From Allacma fusca (taxonomy: Eukaryota > Arthropoda > Collembola > Symphypleona > Sminthuridae), in assembly GCA_947179485.1 (NCBI GenBank), contig OX359245.1, forward strand, positions 68,931,067-68,995,066: a stretch of 64,000 nucleotides of DNA. The letters are read 5' to 3'. This document shows positions 25,973 through 38,264 of this stretch, one piece after another (position 1 is the first letter of the stretch; every line of letters begins with the position of its first letter). Made by a program: the position numbers and the translations under genes. The notes beneath the pieces were generated by a model. It saw only the letters and a list, made by a program, of their open reading frames with translations. It was not told the origin of the DNA and did not search any database.

Positions 25973-26570
25973 TTATTACATCACTGTATGGTGCTTCACC
26001 CCTTATCAGCACAACGCGCTGATCAAATATGATTTTGTATGTTATTATAATTTGTATGTTTTATCATTTGTATATACTGTGATTACCGTATATTGATTAC
26101 GTATACTGTGATATACCGTAACGTGATAATGTAACTGAAGCCTCAAACACTGGACGCACTGAGTATTTAAAATAGGAAAAATGAAAGGAATTCATATTAG
26201 AACACTTCTCCCTGGCTGTAGTTACTAAAGTCACTCGTTCCTACAAATCAATCCTTACTTCCTAATGATATTTTTTGGGTTTATAAAGATCAAATGTATG
26301 GATGTAAAGGCTTGTAATTAAAACGTATTGAGCAAATAACTTCAGCAATACAAATTCTAAGAATTTATCTGACGTTAAATATAAAAAGTGTTGCAGTGAG
26401 CACATTCAATTCCATTTGCTTTTTCCTAATAAGAATCTCACACTTATGTGTAAAAAGTTCATTCATTAAAATTCTCCTCTTATCAAATTCTTCAGTGCTG
26501 TAACCGAACGTAGTTTTCTAACTATGTACCAGACTTAATTTAATCCAAATTTGATGATTTATGTATCCAC
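25973..26570. other. Gene-free stretch
   Basis: AT-rich DNA between the CACTA-like element and the hairpin repeat. Nothing recognised. Confidence 0.4.
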
Positions 26571-26574
26571 ATTT

Positions 26575-26765
26575 AGGTATACACATATCCGAGAAGCACA
26601 GAGAGCTGAGCGAGCTGAAAAAGTTCTCCTCTACGACAGAGTTTCAGCCCGCTGTGCTTCTCGGCTTGCTGTATATACCACCGACGTGCTTGGCTATATA
26701 GTGAAATAATATAGTACATAGCGGCTTGCTATATAGTGAAATTATCCGCGAAGGTTTAAATTATA
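26575..26765 (+). repeat. Hairpin repeat, copy 1 (GAGAAGCACAG...CTGTGCTTCTC)
   Basis: GAGAAGCACAGAGAGCTGAG pairs with CCCGCTGTGCTTCTC about 60 bp on. It is followed by TATATACCACCGACGTGCTT and a TATAGTGAAAT tail repeated twice. The inverted relative is at 27590-27780 and a partial one at 27985-28135. Confidence 0.55.
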
Positions 26766-26990
26766 AAGCCAAGGCCGCGAAAGTTTAAATCAACTAACAG
26801 GAAAGTGGTCAATAATAATAAAGGACGAGAACTGCATAGCCAGCATTTGCTGGCTCAGAAAGGCAAATGTAAATAGGGAAGACAGTAAATATGTAGTTGT
26901 ATGCAATAGCTAGCTGTACATAGCTATGGTCGTCGCTACAGCTAGAGCGCGCGAATATTTGATTTTTACCATCACGGTCGGACGGTCAAG

Positions 26991-27559
26991 CATTGATGGG
27001 CACCCTCACGAGGTATGAGTTCTTCCCTCGTCCTCATTCCTCGACCTCAATTTTTGAGGGATGAGAGCTAGTTCCTATCATAAAAGAAGGGCCCTCAACA
27101 AATGAGGGCGAGGAATAGCAAAATGTACGTACGAAAACGAGGGCGAAAGTGAGTACTAAAAGGTAGTCCTCATGAAGTTTGAACAGCAGTAATAAATCCC
27201 GCGAAATTATTCTCGTATTTCCTCTTTGCTGTGCCTTTTTGCCATAAACAAATCTAAAGATCTTAAGAATTAGCTAAAGTTCAGAAGAATTAGCTGAAGG
27301 TCTGAAGAATTAAGTGAATGTTTGAAGGTCTTAACTGGGCGATAGCTAGATTGCAATGCATTGACAGTTATGTTGTACTTATGGACTCATGAGGCCGAGG
27401 GAGAGTCCTTATGATTTATAGTAGGCCTTCACGAGTCGTCGACCACTTGCGAGTTCCAGCGCAAGGTGTCGTGAGGGTTACGGGTGAGAGCGAGTGCGAC
27501 AATATTTTGTTACATACCTCATGAGGTGAGGGCAAGGGATTAAAAAATGCCCATCTATG
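26991..27559. mobile_element. hAT-like non-autonomous element 5 (GAGGG-rich)
   Basis: Exact 8-bp duplication CGGTCAAG (26983-26990, 27560-27567). Ends are CATTGATGGGCA and, inward from the right, CATAGATGGGCATT. It is filled with CCTCGTCCTC / GAGGGCGAGG units in both orientations. It is 569 bp with no coding frame. Same family as element 3. Confidence 0.8.
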
Positions 27560-27589
27560 CGGTCAAGGTCACAGACGCGGACACTATCC

Positions 27590-27780
27590 ACTCCCTCGAA
27601 TTAGAAGAGAGGATTTCACTGTATAGCCAAGCAAGCCGGTGGTATATTTATACAATATTAAGCATGCAAGCCGAGAAGAGAAGCACAGCGAGCTGAACTG
27701 AAACTCTGTCGAAAAGCAGAGGAGAGTTTTTCCAGCTCGCTGGACTCGCTGTGCTTTAACCATATATACATACACATATG
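27590..27780 (-). repeat. Hairpin repeat, copy 2 (inverted)
   Basis: The reverse complement of the 26575-26765 unit, with TATAGCCAAGCAAGCCGGTG, the long AGCACAGCGAGCTGAACTGA hairpin and CTCTCCTCTGC loop sequences. Together the two inverted copies bracket hAT-like element 5 and may be the arms of one foldback element. Confidence 0.5.
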
Positions 27781-27984
27781 ACGTCATATACAGTCAGTCA
27801 GCCTTCGATGTGATGACGAATGATCATCCAGTCATTCAGTCGTAATTTGCCAGATTTTTGGATGACGTCATTTGTGGCTCATCCCTTACTTACTCATTAC
27901 TTACTGGGGAATGAGTATTCGTACTTACTTAACCTTATCTCTATATTACTGGCCACTTTCTGAGGGATCTGTTAATTTAAAGCT

Positions 27985-28135
27985 TGGCGCGCTCATTTCA
28001 CTATATAGCAAGCCAATACGTATGTAGTATACAACTTCACTATGTAGTATACAACTTCACTATATAGTCAAGCAAGTCGGTGGTATACACAGCAAGCAAG
28101 TCGAGAAGCACAGCGAGCTGAGCGAGCTTTTAGAA
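27985..28135 (-). repeat. Hairpin repeat, partial copy 3
   Basis: ATTTCACTATATAGCAAGCC and AAGTCGAGAAGCACAGCGAG place it in the same family. The middle holds two copies of GTAGTATACAACTTCACTAT. Confidence 0.45.
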
Positions 28136-28179
28136 ATTTTAGATTATAATTCCTTAATATTGTACGCTCTATTGAGCTT

Positions 28180-28550
28180 TCAGTGTAGGGTTTCTGTTCG
28201 GGACGGGATCGGGACAGTTTCGGAAAAACATTTTTTTGTCCATGTTATTTCGGGAATGAATCGGGACGAACGTTTTTGTCCCAAAGATTTCTGGACGGGC
28301 CGGAACAGTAGATCGGGACAGAAAAAAGTACCTGTACAGTATACAATTGATGTAAAAATGAAAATGTATGGGAATCGTTGCGTTTAAAATGTGTTTTATA
28401 TATGCGAATATTTTTAAAAGTAAACATGCGCTATTATTGGAGGTATTCTTATTAAAATAGTGGAATTTGGAGCATTTCTTTTAAGACTGGGATTATAATC
28501 TGGGTGACCCGAGGTTTTCAGAACGGGACCGGGATCTAATTTTTTCTTTA
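28180..28550. repeat. TCGGGACGGGA-rich repeat
   Basis: Units such as TCGGGACGGGATCGGGACAG cluster at 28196-28330 and again near 28530 (ACGGGACCGGGATC), with plain sequence between. The left edge CAGTGTAGGGTTTC resembles an hAT-type end, but no partner end or duplication was found. Confidence 0.4.
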
Positions 28551-28639
28551 ACTAATATTGTTTTGTATTATGTACCAAAGAATACAAAAACAGACAGGAA
28601 TTCGGTTAGAGAATGTACACTGGAAGTATCCCAGCGGTG

Positions 28640-29000
28640 GGGCTGGCCATTAAAATGGTTAAGCTGATTGTCAGGAGTTCCGTAAATGAGTAAGCCCTCC
28701 ATGGAAGCTTTAATTTTGGACCTGTGACGCAACATTTTCCTCCAAAACAAATATTTCCGGATGATATAACTGTAAATGTTTCAGTAAATTTATTTACGCT
28801 TATTAATTAACATTTAATTTAATTACTTCCCACGTCTGAGAGGACTCGCTAAAAATAGGCGTAGTTAAGAAGCATCAAGATCCTGCAGTAATATACAATT
28901 ACCAGCAGTAAAGAAAATCGGTATGTGGATGGTGATACCATGACGAGATTATTTTGTCGGAAATATTATCTGTAAAAGAAGTCTTACCACCAGAAGATTT
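28640..29000 (-). repeat. Further copy of the 16650-18530 repeat family
   Basis: Closely matches 16665-16970: GTAAATGAGTAAGCCCTCCA, AATATTTCCGGATGATATAA and TACAATTACCAGCAGTAAAG occur in the same order. Peptide MEGLLIYG is on the reverse strand. Non-coding as it stands. Confidence 0.5.
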
Positions 29001-29894
29001 TACAAGATTTTTTCAAACCAGTATTTTTGGTGTGACTAAAATATTGTTTTTTTTTAATTTCAATTGAAATTTACAGGACGGTTAGAAAATGTATCAAGTG
29101 ATCATTTGAAAAAGGAATTGAGGCAGAAAGATTTGAAGTTCTGGGACAAGCCCAGTTGTGATGTTGTGAATAATGACAAATAATTAGAAGTTTACAATAA
29201 TTACGTTCCCACAGGAATTTACGATTCTGAGAAATGTTCAAAAATCTGCACAATTTGTTTCCATACTCCATATACATTTCTCTGTATCCACGAAGGCATA
29301 AAAACGGCTCGAGTTGTTTACTAATATTGTGCCGTCTCAAACAAAACATGGTTCAGAAGCTCCTACCGTAATTCAACATTACATGGAAGTTCACTCGACT
29401 TTTAAACTTTTTAATCCATAGTCATGTAAATGTCATAACACAGTTTTCTTCACACGCTTTGAAAGTCCAAATTAACAGGATCATTTAAAAATCACAAGCA
29501 AAAATACACCTCATTCCAACTGTCCTTCCTTCACAGAGTTAGATTGTAATGGAGACAATAGAATACTTGAAGAGCCAGTTTTCTTACAATTATTATAATT
29601 AATGACGAATAATTAAGACCAAAGCACCTTCAAAACCAAGGTGAGATTTTCCCATAAGTCAAGGCGTTTCAAAATTGCGTGCAGGGTGTTAATAATAAAG
29701 ACCGCGAAACAAGGAAACAGTTTATAAATGCATTAGAATAAGTTTAATATTATTTATAACGTCACTTTTAGTGACACCGAAATAAAACATGCCACAAAAT
29801 AGCTCCCAAGTTGCTGCACGTTGTTCCTCAGTATTACGAATTTCAAAATTTCTGTTAGTTTTATAAATTGATTCCCGATTTTTTTCCTTCAAGA
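29001..29894. other. 5' flank of acyltransferase WSD-1
   Basis: No other gene seen. The region just before the ATG is AT-rich without a clear TATA-initiator pair. Confidence 0.4.
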
Positions 29895-31980
29895 ATGAAC
29901 ATAATTTTAGGAGTTCTCAACGAATTGACAATTGTGGCAATTGTCATTTCAATTATATCCTTAGCTTTAGCACTGTATCCTATTTTCATCCTCTTCGTTC
30001 TAGTCCGCTTAGTGGTGCAGCTGCTAGCACGAATTTTCCGACCAGACTTGAAAAATATTCTGGACGCAATTCATGCAATTTTTGCCATGGGGTATTCCAA
30101 AGATAAAGCCCTGGAAAATTTTGTTGTCACAGGAATTCTTGACGGACATCTGTCCTTACAAGAAATAAGGGATGGGGCTCAAAAACGTGTATTTGACTTT
30201 GCCAAAGACAAAAATTACAAATTTTCCTTGCTTCACCATACCTGGACCTTTTTTTGTGGCTATGCATTTTGGATAGAAGACGACGATTTTGACATTAAAA
30301 ATCACATTCGGGATTACAATTACAAAGGGAAATTGTTCATCCCTAACCCTTGTTCAGAAAAGGATATGCATTCGGTTTTAGCAGAGTTGTTTCAAGTGCC
30401 TTGGAATAGAAGTCGGAGTCCCTGGGAATTTCTTCGAGTATCAAATGTGAATTATAACGGGAAAAAGTGCACGGGCATTGTCATAAGAATGGATCATGCT
30501 CTAGGGGACGGGTACAGTATATTGGATTTCATGCGAACTATTTCGGGGAGCAATTTCTCTGTGCCGAATATCAAAATGAGTGAGAAGAAAATGTCCGTTT
30601 TGGAAAAACTTGGGATGCTTTTCAAGGGACCATATGACATTGCTGTAAATGTCAAGCCAGCCTTGACAACAAGGGGCCTTCGACAACTCAGACCATCATT
30701 GATTGGAGAAGAAATAGTGTGTGTTAGTCCGATTGTAAATGTGGAAACTGTGAATAAAATTAAGAAGCATTTTCAAGTCAGTTATGCCGCAGTGCTTTAC
30801 GCCGCGATTTGTGGAGCAATAGAGCGCGCGATGACCAAATCCAATCAAAATGTCCCAAAGGGTCTGATGGGAGGAGTCGTGGTTCCTGTGCCGAACCATC
30901 CCGGCGGGATATGCAATCATGTGTAAGTTCATAAAAGAAAATACATGTTTTTCAGGGACAAAATACCAATCTGATACGAAACCATCGTAACAGGGACTTA
31001 CAGTTTTGCTTCGCCCTAAAAAAAACAAATAGTGTTTACGTGTTAATTTATTATGATATACTAATGCAATTTTTTGGATTAGAACAACTGCTGCTGCAAA
31101 ATGGCCCATCAGGAGAGGAAGTTGCCCTAAACGTCTTTTAGAAATTCAAAAAGATCTGGTAGCGCTGAGTCGTTCATCAGCCATAATTGTATACATTAGG
31201 GCATCACGTCGTGCAGGATTTGCTCCAACAGTCTTAGGGAGACTGTCACCACTTGGAGCGGGTTTAATTGGCCAGATGTTTGGCTTTGGCGTGATGATAA
31301 CTAATTTTCCTGTGACAAGGGGCCCGGATTACTTTGATGGACATGAATTTCTGGACTGTACCGTGGGAGTGCCAACCGTTCTGCCTTGTGGTAAACTTGA
31401 AAATGATTTTGTTATTTTTTTCTTCACTATATTATATGTACGATAGGGCGTCGTTTAATGTAATTAATGCAAACAATAAAACGAATTGAAAATTTTTGAA
31501 TAATAAGTTGGACAGGAGTTTATTTTTTTTATATTCATTGCTTAATCAATTATTTGATTTCAAAATATTAAATACGTACCTGAATGAGCTACAGCTAACC
31601 AGGTCCAGCTATTGACTCCATTTTAGGACTAACCCTTTTGTATAACATGCCTTGTACCTTTTGATGTACCTAAATGTTGATGAGATATCATCTCTATAAC
31701 GAAACCACAAAAGTAAATAAGCCGAAATGTATTTTGGGGTCAAACGTTTTTTGAGAGAGGATTAAAGATTGTTAAATTTTGCGCATTAATTTTAAAATTT
31801 CCATGTTTATAATCTTTTATATAAATTTCAGGTATGTTCATCTCCATCGGTGGCCTGAACAACCAACAAAGATTCAATTTTAATGTACGGAGAAACCTGT
31901 TTGCTTCAGATGAAATTTGTCAAAATTTGGGGAGATATGCAGTCGAAGAACTAAACGAGCTTTTGGAATCCACTGTGTAA
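29895..31980 (+). CDS. WSD-1: membrane-anchored WS/DGAT-type O-acyltransferase, three exons, 494 aa
   Basis: Family knowledge: wax ester synthase/diacylglycerol acyltransferases move an acyl group from acyl-CoA to a long-chain alcohol or diacylglycerol, at lipid droplets or the ER. Exons 29895-30922, 31083-31390 and 31832-31980 join in frame. The N-terminus (residues 8-45) is one long hydrophobic anchor. The catalytic motif HHxxxDG appears as MDHALGDG (His201, Asp205). Further family-like blocks are WAFW-type YAFW, SPWEFLR and VVPVPNHPGGICNHV. The C-terminal WSD domain contains NFPVTRGPDYFDGHE and ends QRFNFNVRRNLFAS. The first ATG that aligns with the paralogues is used; an upstream TTG frame is ignored. 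The first His of HHxxxDG is Asp, as in all three paralogues. Substrate is unknown. Confidence 0.85.
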
Positions 31981-32154
31981 AATTTCGAAATTAGATTAAG
32001 GATTAACTATTGGAACAAAAAATATTTGTAAGTATGTTGCGAATAAGAATATACTCTTTTAAAAATTTGAATACTGATAAGTGAAAATGTTGACTGGACA
32101 ATATCGCACACTTGGAACTTCCAAGGAAGAGGAAACGTGAGGCAAATCAACGTA

Positions 32155-32320
32155 TGGTACTTCGCTGTACTGTCCCGTAAGGATATAAAAATCCTGTACC
32201 TGAACTAGTTCCAGGACCTATATAACGGGCACTTTAAAACCTTTACCCGTATCTGTACCCATATTAACAAACCCAAATTTATTATACTTGTACCTGATCT
32301 CAATTTAAATCATTGTATGA
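32155..32320 (+). mobile_element. Fragment of a GTACC-rich hAT-like element
   Basis: Matches 46424-46600 and 38265-38480: AAAATCCTG, ATATAACRGGYAC, CTTTACCCGTA, TGTACCCATATTAA, CACCTGATCTCAATTTAAAT-like. No ends or target duplication remain. Confidence 0.5.
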
Positions 32321-33070
32321 ATGATTGGAAGCAACTTTATGAAGAGAGGTGCTTGTACTCTGCTTGCTGAAACTTCTAAAATACCGATCTCGTTTTAAAT
32401 AACTACATTGGAGATACGTGGGTAATTTATTTTCATATTACATAAAATATGGATTTAGATGTCAAGATATATATTAAAGTTCTGTTCAAAATAGCAAAAA
32501 AATTAGTATAGTCAAATAATCAAATTCCAGAATTAATTAAAATTTGACCATGACAAGGTTTATGTATAACAAAATCAATTCAAAACAGGCACATCATCAA
32601 TCAGGAAGCTCAACGCTCTTCTACATATATCAAATACTACATGTTAGAAATTTTTTTGATATCACCATGGGAATTATTACCATATCACACAATTTACCTT
32701 TAAACTTTTGGTTTTAAATACATCATTTTTGATTCTGTTTGAAATTCTGAGAAAAATATGGGTAGCGTCGACACAAGGTTGATTCAAATCACCTCTTACA
32801 TTACAAAAGAGTTTGTATGTTTGTATCAATAAAATCCCGTAAATTACACAGATAAATAAAGTTGCCAACTTAGGTTCTTTTGTAATGGGATTTTCAACGG
32901 TGTGAAAAGCCAAGGTATAATTTCTTGATAGGGGATATGAAATCTACAAGATCAAGTAATTTTTTAAGAGAAAAACTTTCTGGCATATTTATACTGCATG
33001 ATTTTTATTATTAAACATTATGTCACACTTTACCAGTGAAAACTTCATTCGAAACAGATAAATATTTTTT
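32321..33070. other. Gene-free stretch
   Basis: No exon recognised. The reverse frame at 32677-32913 has one hydrophobic patch but no partner exon or homologue I know. Confidence 0.4.
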
Positions 33071-33077
33071 AAAATCA

Positions 33078-33235
33078 TCCGAACCGATGTATGCCGGTTC
33101 GGTTTCGGATAGGAAAGATTCTTTATCCGAACAAAACGGTTCGGTTCGGATTTTGACAAAAAACTAACCGAAAACTTCGGTTCGGGTCGGATTTGTGTTT
33201 TATCCGAACCGATCTCATCCTTAGTTACAGGTGCT
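33078..33235. repeat. TCGGTTCGG-rich repeat
   Basis: CCGAACCGAT / ATCGGTTCGG units in both orientations across about 150 bp, ending GATCTCATCCTTAG. It resembles the motif-rich transposon class but is truncated. Confidence 0.45.
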
Positions 33236-33925
33236 TTAAATGAGCTCAAAGTGATTTAATCGACTCTCAAAATATTCAATGCAAATTCAAATAAATGGAA
33301 TATTTCATAAGAGATCGCCTTACAAGGGCACTTTCACTACCGGATCAACCATCACATGATTGTCGACTTGGCAAAAATACTGTATTGTTACCAGAGCAAT
33401 AACGTTTGGACAAACACAACTCCCACTGATACTGAGTAGAATCCGAGGCTGTTTTTTCCATTTGGGTTTGACAAATTCAAAAATCCTGAATCCCATGAAT
33501 CAAAGAAGGAAATGCCCATAAAATTATTCCAATGCGGTTACATTACTTCCTATAATTCCATACAATCGGAATTTTTCCCTGAATTTAAGTTTGAATTAAC
33601 TTTCCACTTACAGGAGAACATTTTAGGAAATTTAGCCCATAGCATTTATAAAACCAATGGAACTGGGCTATAGCTGGCGAACGCAAGCTAGAACAAAAAT
33701 ACCGAAAAATCATTATCGAGCCATTTGGTACATCTTTATTATTTCCTATTTCAAACCCCCTGTGTAATGAAATTGAGCCTGTTGTAATAGCAGGAAATTC
33801 GATGTTTATTTTGACGTAAGTATATTTCTGGTTAAAGGCTGGTAATCATTTATCATTACTGGGAAGGAAGGATATGAACACAAGGACAGCTGTGATTTCA
33901 ACAGAGTTGCTCCAGCGCTTTCAAA
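33236..33925. other. 5' flank of gustatory receptor GR-1
   Basis: No other gene or repeat recognised. Confidence 0.4.
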
Positions 33926-35553
33926 ATGCTGGGATCAGGTTCGAAAAAATTATTTTATGTGGGCTACTGGTTCTCAAATTATTTTCACTGCCTTCCTTTC
34001 AAATGGAATTCAAAGACTCGTCAGCTCAGAATTAAAAGAGGAGTTTGGAGCTGCCTGGGCTGGTACATTAACATGGGCATTACATGTTTAGCAATATTCT
34101 GGGGGATTCTAAGGGTCCTTCAAACATTTGAAGAAGGACGGAAATCCGCCTTAATGTTGCAATACTGTATATTCACCGGTCACTGTACCGTTGCTTTTTT
34201 GCTTCCTTTTATCCTTCATTTGGATCAAGTGCGTGTTCATAAATGTGTGCCACGTTTTTATACCCAGTTCTTTGATTTTTGTAACCTGTTCAATGGTAAG
34301 GGTTAGAGGATATTACAAAATCCTGCGTTTTATATTTTAATGATTTTGTCCAAGGAACAGGTGTTTGCATCAATTCATGAAATTTTACTTTTTATAGATT
34401 CATATGTAAAGAGGGGGTTTACTGGCGGTCAACGGAAAACCCTAAATTTTCAGAACACAATTAAATTCTTTCATGAAGAAAAAGCTGGCGTTCTAATTTT
34501 GGGCATTTGCGTCACCTGTGCAGCAGTCGTGTCAATTGTTGTTGTTATAACCTTAACTAACCAAAATATCCCTTTACTTCCCACAAGCAAGTTTCAGGGG
34601 TCACCCTCACATATTTGGACAACTGTGGTGATATGTCAATTATTCACAATTGTATATTGTATTTCTTCCTGGATGGCCATGGGGATTGCTTATGTGGCGC
34701 CTATGCTCGTTTTTGTAATACATGCTTCATACGTCACTCGGGAGTTACAGTGAGTTCCTTTTAATATGACGATTATATGCATCTTCCTAAAATTCATGCT
34801 TGCATATATTTCAAGGGTACATGCACACATTGATTCAGGAATGTTTTTGTATGCAAATTTTGAAATGAAAATAATTAATGAAAATATTCAATTCTATATT
34901 TTAAAATGAATAAATTTAAGGGGCGTTAAGATTTTCATTACAATTAAAATAACCTTCCTGTTGAATATAACGTATGTTTGTGCACCCTGGTTTGGGAATA
35001 AATAAATTTTAGAGCTAAAACTTATACGTGTTTAATAATACGTCAAGTTGGGAAGTCTAATACAGTTTTTGAATTGGTAATTTTCAGGTTAGGTCATTCT
35101 AGCTACCACACCAGGGACATACTGCGAACTAGGGAAGAGTTCAAAAAAGCCTACCGCCAGTTCCAAGTACTTATGATAAATGCGAACCATATTCTCAGTC
35201 CCATTATCCTTCCTGCCCTACTTTGGCTTATGGTAATTTGGTCTGGGCTCTGCATCCAAGCAGCGGTGGAGTTCAGGGGACTATTTGCCTTCCTTGGACT
35301 CTTTTTGTCCGTTGCAATTATTAGCAACGTTGTCATATTGTTTACATTCCTGGCCCATGTACGCATGTCCTCGGAAATTGTACTCGAAAGTTGGGGGAGA
35401 CAGAAACATCCGAGGGTATTTCAGAAGTTCCTCCAGGGTTGTCAGCCTTGTCAGTACAATATTGGGTCGCTCTTTTACTGCGATATGGGAATCGTTCTAA
35501 CAATTTTAAGGTGTATTACCGAATTCACCATCAATTTAGTTGTTGTATTTTAG
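33926..35553 (+). CDS. GR-1: insect-type gustatory receptor-like seven-helix protein, three exons, 395 aa
   Basis: Probable ligand-gated chemosensory channel in the plasma membrane of sensory neurons (family knowledge). Exons 33926-34295, 34398-34749 and 35088-35553 join in frame (N-D and L-Q-L junctions). Seven hydrophobic segments are visible, beginning with WYINMGITCLAIFWGILRV and ending with GIVLTILRCITEFTINLVVVF. The N-terminal FHCLPFKWNSKTRQL is like the usual Gr start, and the C-terminal FYCDMGIVLTILR occupies the place of the family signature before the last helix. The canonical TYhxxxxxQF motif is weak. Divergent from GR-2 and GR-3. It lies between two acyltransferase genes on the same strand. 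Confidence 0.75.
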
Positions 35554-35600
35554 GAATAGTTCTAAGATGTGTACATGAATGTCTTGCTAAATACGTTGAA

Positions 35601-35606
35601 AATAAA
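35601..35606 (+). terminator. Polyadenylation signal after GR-1
   Basis: AATAAA about 50 bp after the stop codon. Confidence 0.45.
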
Positions 35607-36298
35607 GACACTACATGGAAAATAATCGTAAGGTCACAATATATGTATACTAATCAAGACAATAACAATAGGAGACTTTGTTTCACGTCACCCCTAAAAA
35701 TATTCAGTATTCATCACAGTGTCTCACTGAAAGTGAAATTGAGGAAAAATGAAGCAACAAGGTAATTATAAAAAAGAGAGGAAATATCACTCTTCGAAAG
35801 CTCTTACAAAATTAAGCAAAGCCAAAGGACAATTTTAATTACTTCAATGACTCTCATTAAAGTTCGCACCTTGAGAACATTCAGTCTTGATGGAGGAAAT
35901 CCGTCCATAATATTTTACTCTAGTAAATGTGAAAATGAATTTCTTTAAATCTCACTCTATGTACACAAACTTAATTACACAAGTGATTATGCACGCAACT
36001 GTTAATCAATGAACAGGGTGGGTTTAATTCCTGTAATTATTTCCTACCTGAAAATTATCTTCACGTCCTCATAAACAAGTGAGAACGTTCAATGCTTTAG
36101 CAAACGCAGTATATACTTTCTATCTCTATAATGTGTTACGTACCACAGAAACGGCTCAAATTTTCGGATGCAGTTCCTCCCAACCCAGATTTGAATTTGA
36201 TACAGAAATAATTACTTTGCGCATTAAACAATATGCAAAGCTTCCCTTTGGTAAACAAACGAGCAATTAATTTCTCGTAAATCCGACTTGTCCTAAAA
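35607..36298. other. Intergenic stretch between GR-1 and WSD-2
   Basis: No exon or repeat recognised. Confidence 0.4.
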
Positions 36299-37931
36299 AT
36301 GAATTGTTTCCAGAAAATATTACGGGAAGTGAAACTCGTCACAATTTCGTTCATCATAATTTCAGTGATTTTATCCATCCTGCCGTTTTTCCTTCTGTGT
36401 ATTTTAACCCGTGGAATTGTAGTTCTCGTTGCAAAGATTTCCCGCCCTGAATTGGAACAAGTCCTTACTGCTGAGCATGCATCATTTGCAAGAGGGCAAA
36501 CAAATAAAGCATTGGAAAATATTATCGTCACTCTTACCTTCGAAGGACATATTTTCTTGGAAGAAATGCGTTATTTTGTTTCAAAGCGCGTATTTGAACC
36601 GGAACAAAATCAACACAAATTTGGCTTGCTTAAGCGAACATGGGAAGATTTTGGGGGCTGGGCATTTTGGAAAATTGACACTGAATTTGATCTACGAAAT
36701 CACATTAGGAATTACGACTACCAAGGAAGTATGGCTGTGCCAAATCCTTGCAATGAAAATGATTTACATTCAGTTCTGCCGGAATTATTCGAAGCTCCTT
36801 GGGACCGGAAGCGTAGCCCGTGGGAAATGCTGAGGATCGAAAATTTCCAGTATAAAGGGCAGCAAAGTACAGCTTTCATCCTGCGAATGGACCATGCTTT
36901 AGGGGACGGTTTTAGCATTTCAAACTTCATGGAAACGTTTTTAAGCTGTGAGTTCCTCATTCCAAAATCAAAATTCAATGAGAGGAAAATAGGGCTCCTG
37001 GAAAAAGTAGGACTACTCTTCAGAGTTCCGTATGATGTTGCAAAGAATTTGGAGACTGCTTTTTCTGCAAAAGGACTCCTGGAAATCCGACCAGGAGAAA
37101 AAGGAGATATTATAAGTGTAAATCCAATTGTGGGTGTAGAAACCATTAAAATCATCAAAAATCATTTTAAAGTGAACTACGCAGCTGTCATTTATGCCGC
37201 CGCTTGTGGCGCCATTGAGCGCGCGCTTAAAATGTCAGGTCAAGATCCCCCGGAGTGGCTCAAAGGAGGGTTCATAATACCTAAAAGGAACCATCCTGGA
37301 GGAATTTGTATTCATGTGTTCGTTAAATTTAAACAGAAAAATACAAATTTTGTTCTTAAAAAATAACCCTAATAATTTACTTTTTATGTAATTCTTAGAT
37401 CAACAACTGTTACAGCCTGGCCCATTAAATCCCAGTGTCCTGCTGAGCGGCTTCTGAAAATACAGGAAATATTACAGGATATTGCAAACTCCACTGTATC
37501 ATTTGCTTACGACAATGTTGCTTCCCTTTTTGGATCAGGTCCACAATTTTTCGGAAGAATTGTATCCCGGCAAGGGCAAGCATATTGTGAACGCATTGGT
37601 TTTGGCGCGACACTTACAAATTTCCCTGTTTCCACTGGTCCGGATTATTTCGAAGGGCATGAACTTCTGGACCTTACATTAGGCATTTCAACACTGGAAC
37701 CTTCAGGTAAACGTTTTGGAACATTTTTATGGGCTCCCTAAAAAATTAAGTATATTATACTGATCACACATTAATTTTTCAGGAATCATTGTAGACACAG
37801 GAGGTGTGAACAACAAACAAAGATTCAACTTTAATATCCGAAGAAGTCTTTTCGCAAGCGATGAAATTTGCGCTAACATGAGTCAGTTTGCAGTGGAGGA
37901 ACTTCATGAGCTTTTGAGCAGAACTACATGA
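36299..37931 (+). CDS. WSD-2: membrane-anchored WS/DGAT-type O-acyltransferase, three exons, 491 aa
   Basis: Paralogue of WSD-1 with the same exon structure: 36299-37317, 37399-37706, 37783-37931. The N-terminal anchor (about residues 13-45) includes ISFIIISVILSILPFFLLCIL. The catalytic motif is MDHALGDG (His199). WAFW, SPWEMLR and NHPGGICIHV are followed by NFPVSTGPDYFEGHE and the C-terminal QRFNFNIRRSLFAS. Exons 2 and 3 are exactly as long as in WSD-1 (308 and 149 nt). The first intron starts GTTCGT rather than GTAAGT. A read-through form would end at a stop 48 bp on, so correct splicing is needed for an intact enzyme. The expected reaction is acyl-CoA-dependent ester formation. Confidence 0.85.
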
Positions 37932-38264
37932 TTTTTTATATTTGATTATAACTACCTTTGCAGAGCGGACTCACAAGAGTTTGGGTTTACCCAAACTTAA
38001 CTTTTGAATTTCTACGCTTGAACTTACTATTTATGACGTACTTTGGAATTTAGGTATATCCTGCGACGCACCCCAATTAATTACAATGTTTTTTATAAAG
38101 CTCAAATACTATTTATAGAATACATTTTAATCCTTATTATTAACCAGCACTTTCTTTCATTTTATTCAAAGCTCTTAAAATAAGCGCACACGATGTATGT
38201 ATTTAAGCAAAAAAGTCTTAACGCCAGGGCTTGCTTCGCACGCAGTTTAGCTTTCAATTTTTAC

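Noticed and set aside
32677-32913. 78-codon reverse frame with one hydrophobic segment
   Set aside because: No start context, partner exon or similarity to the receptor genes; likely chance in AT-rich DNA.
36136-36531. 131-codon reverse frame over the WSD-2 start
   Set aside because: Antisense to the N-terminal part of WSD-2, without features of its own.
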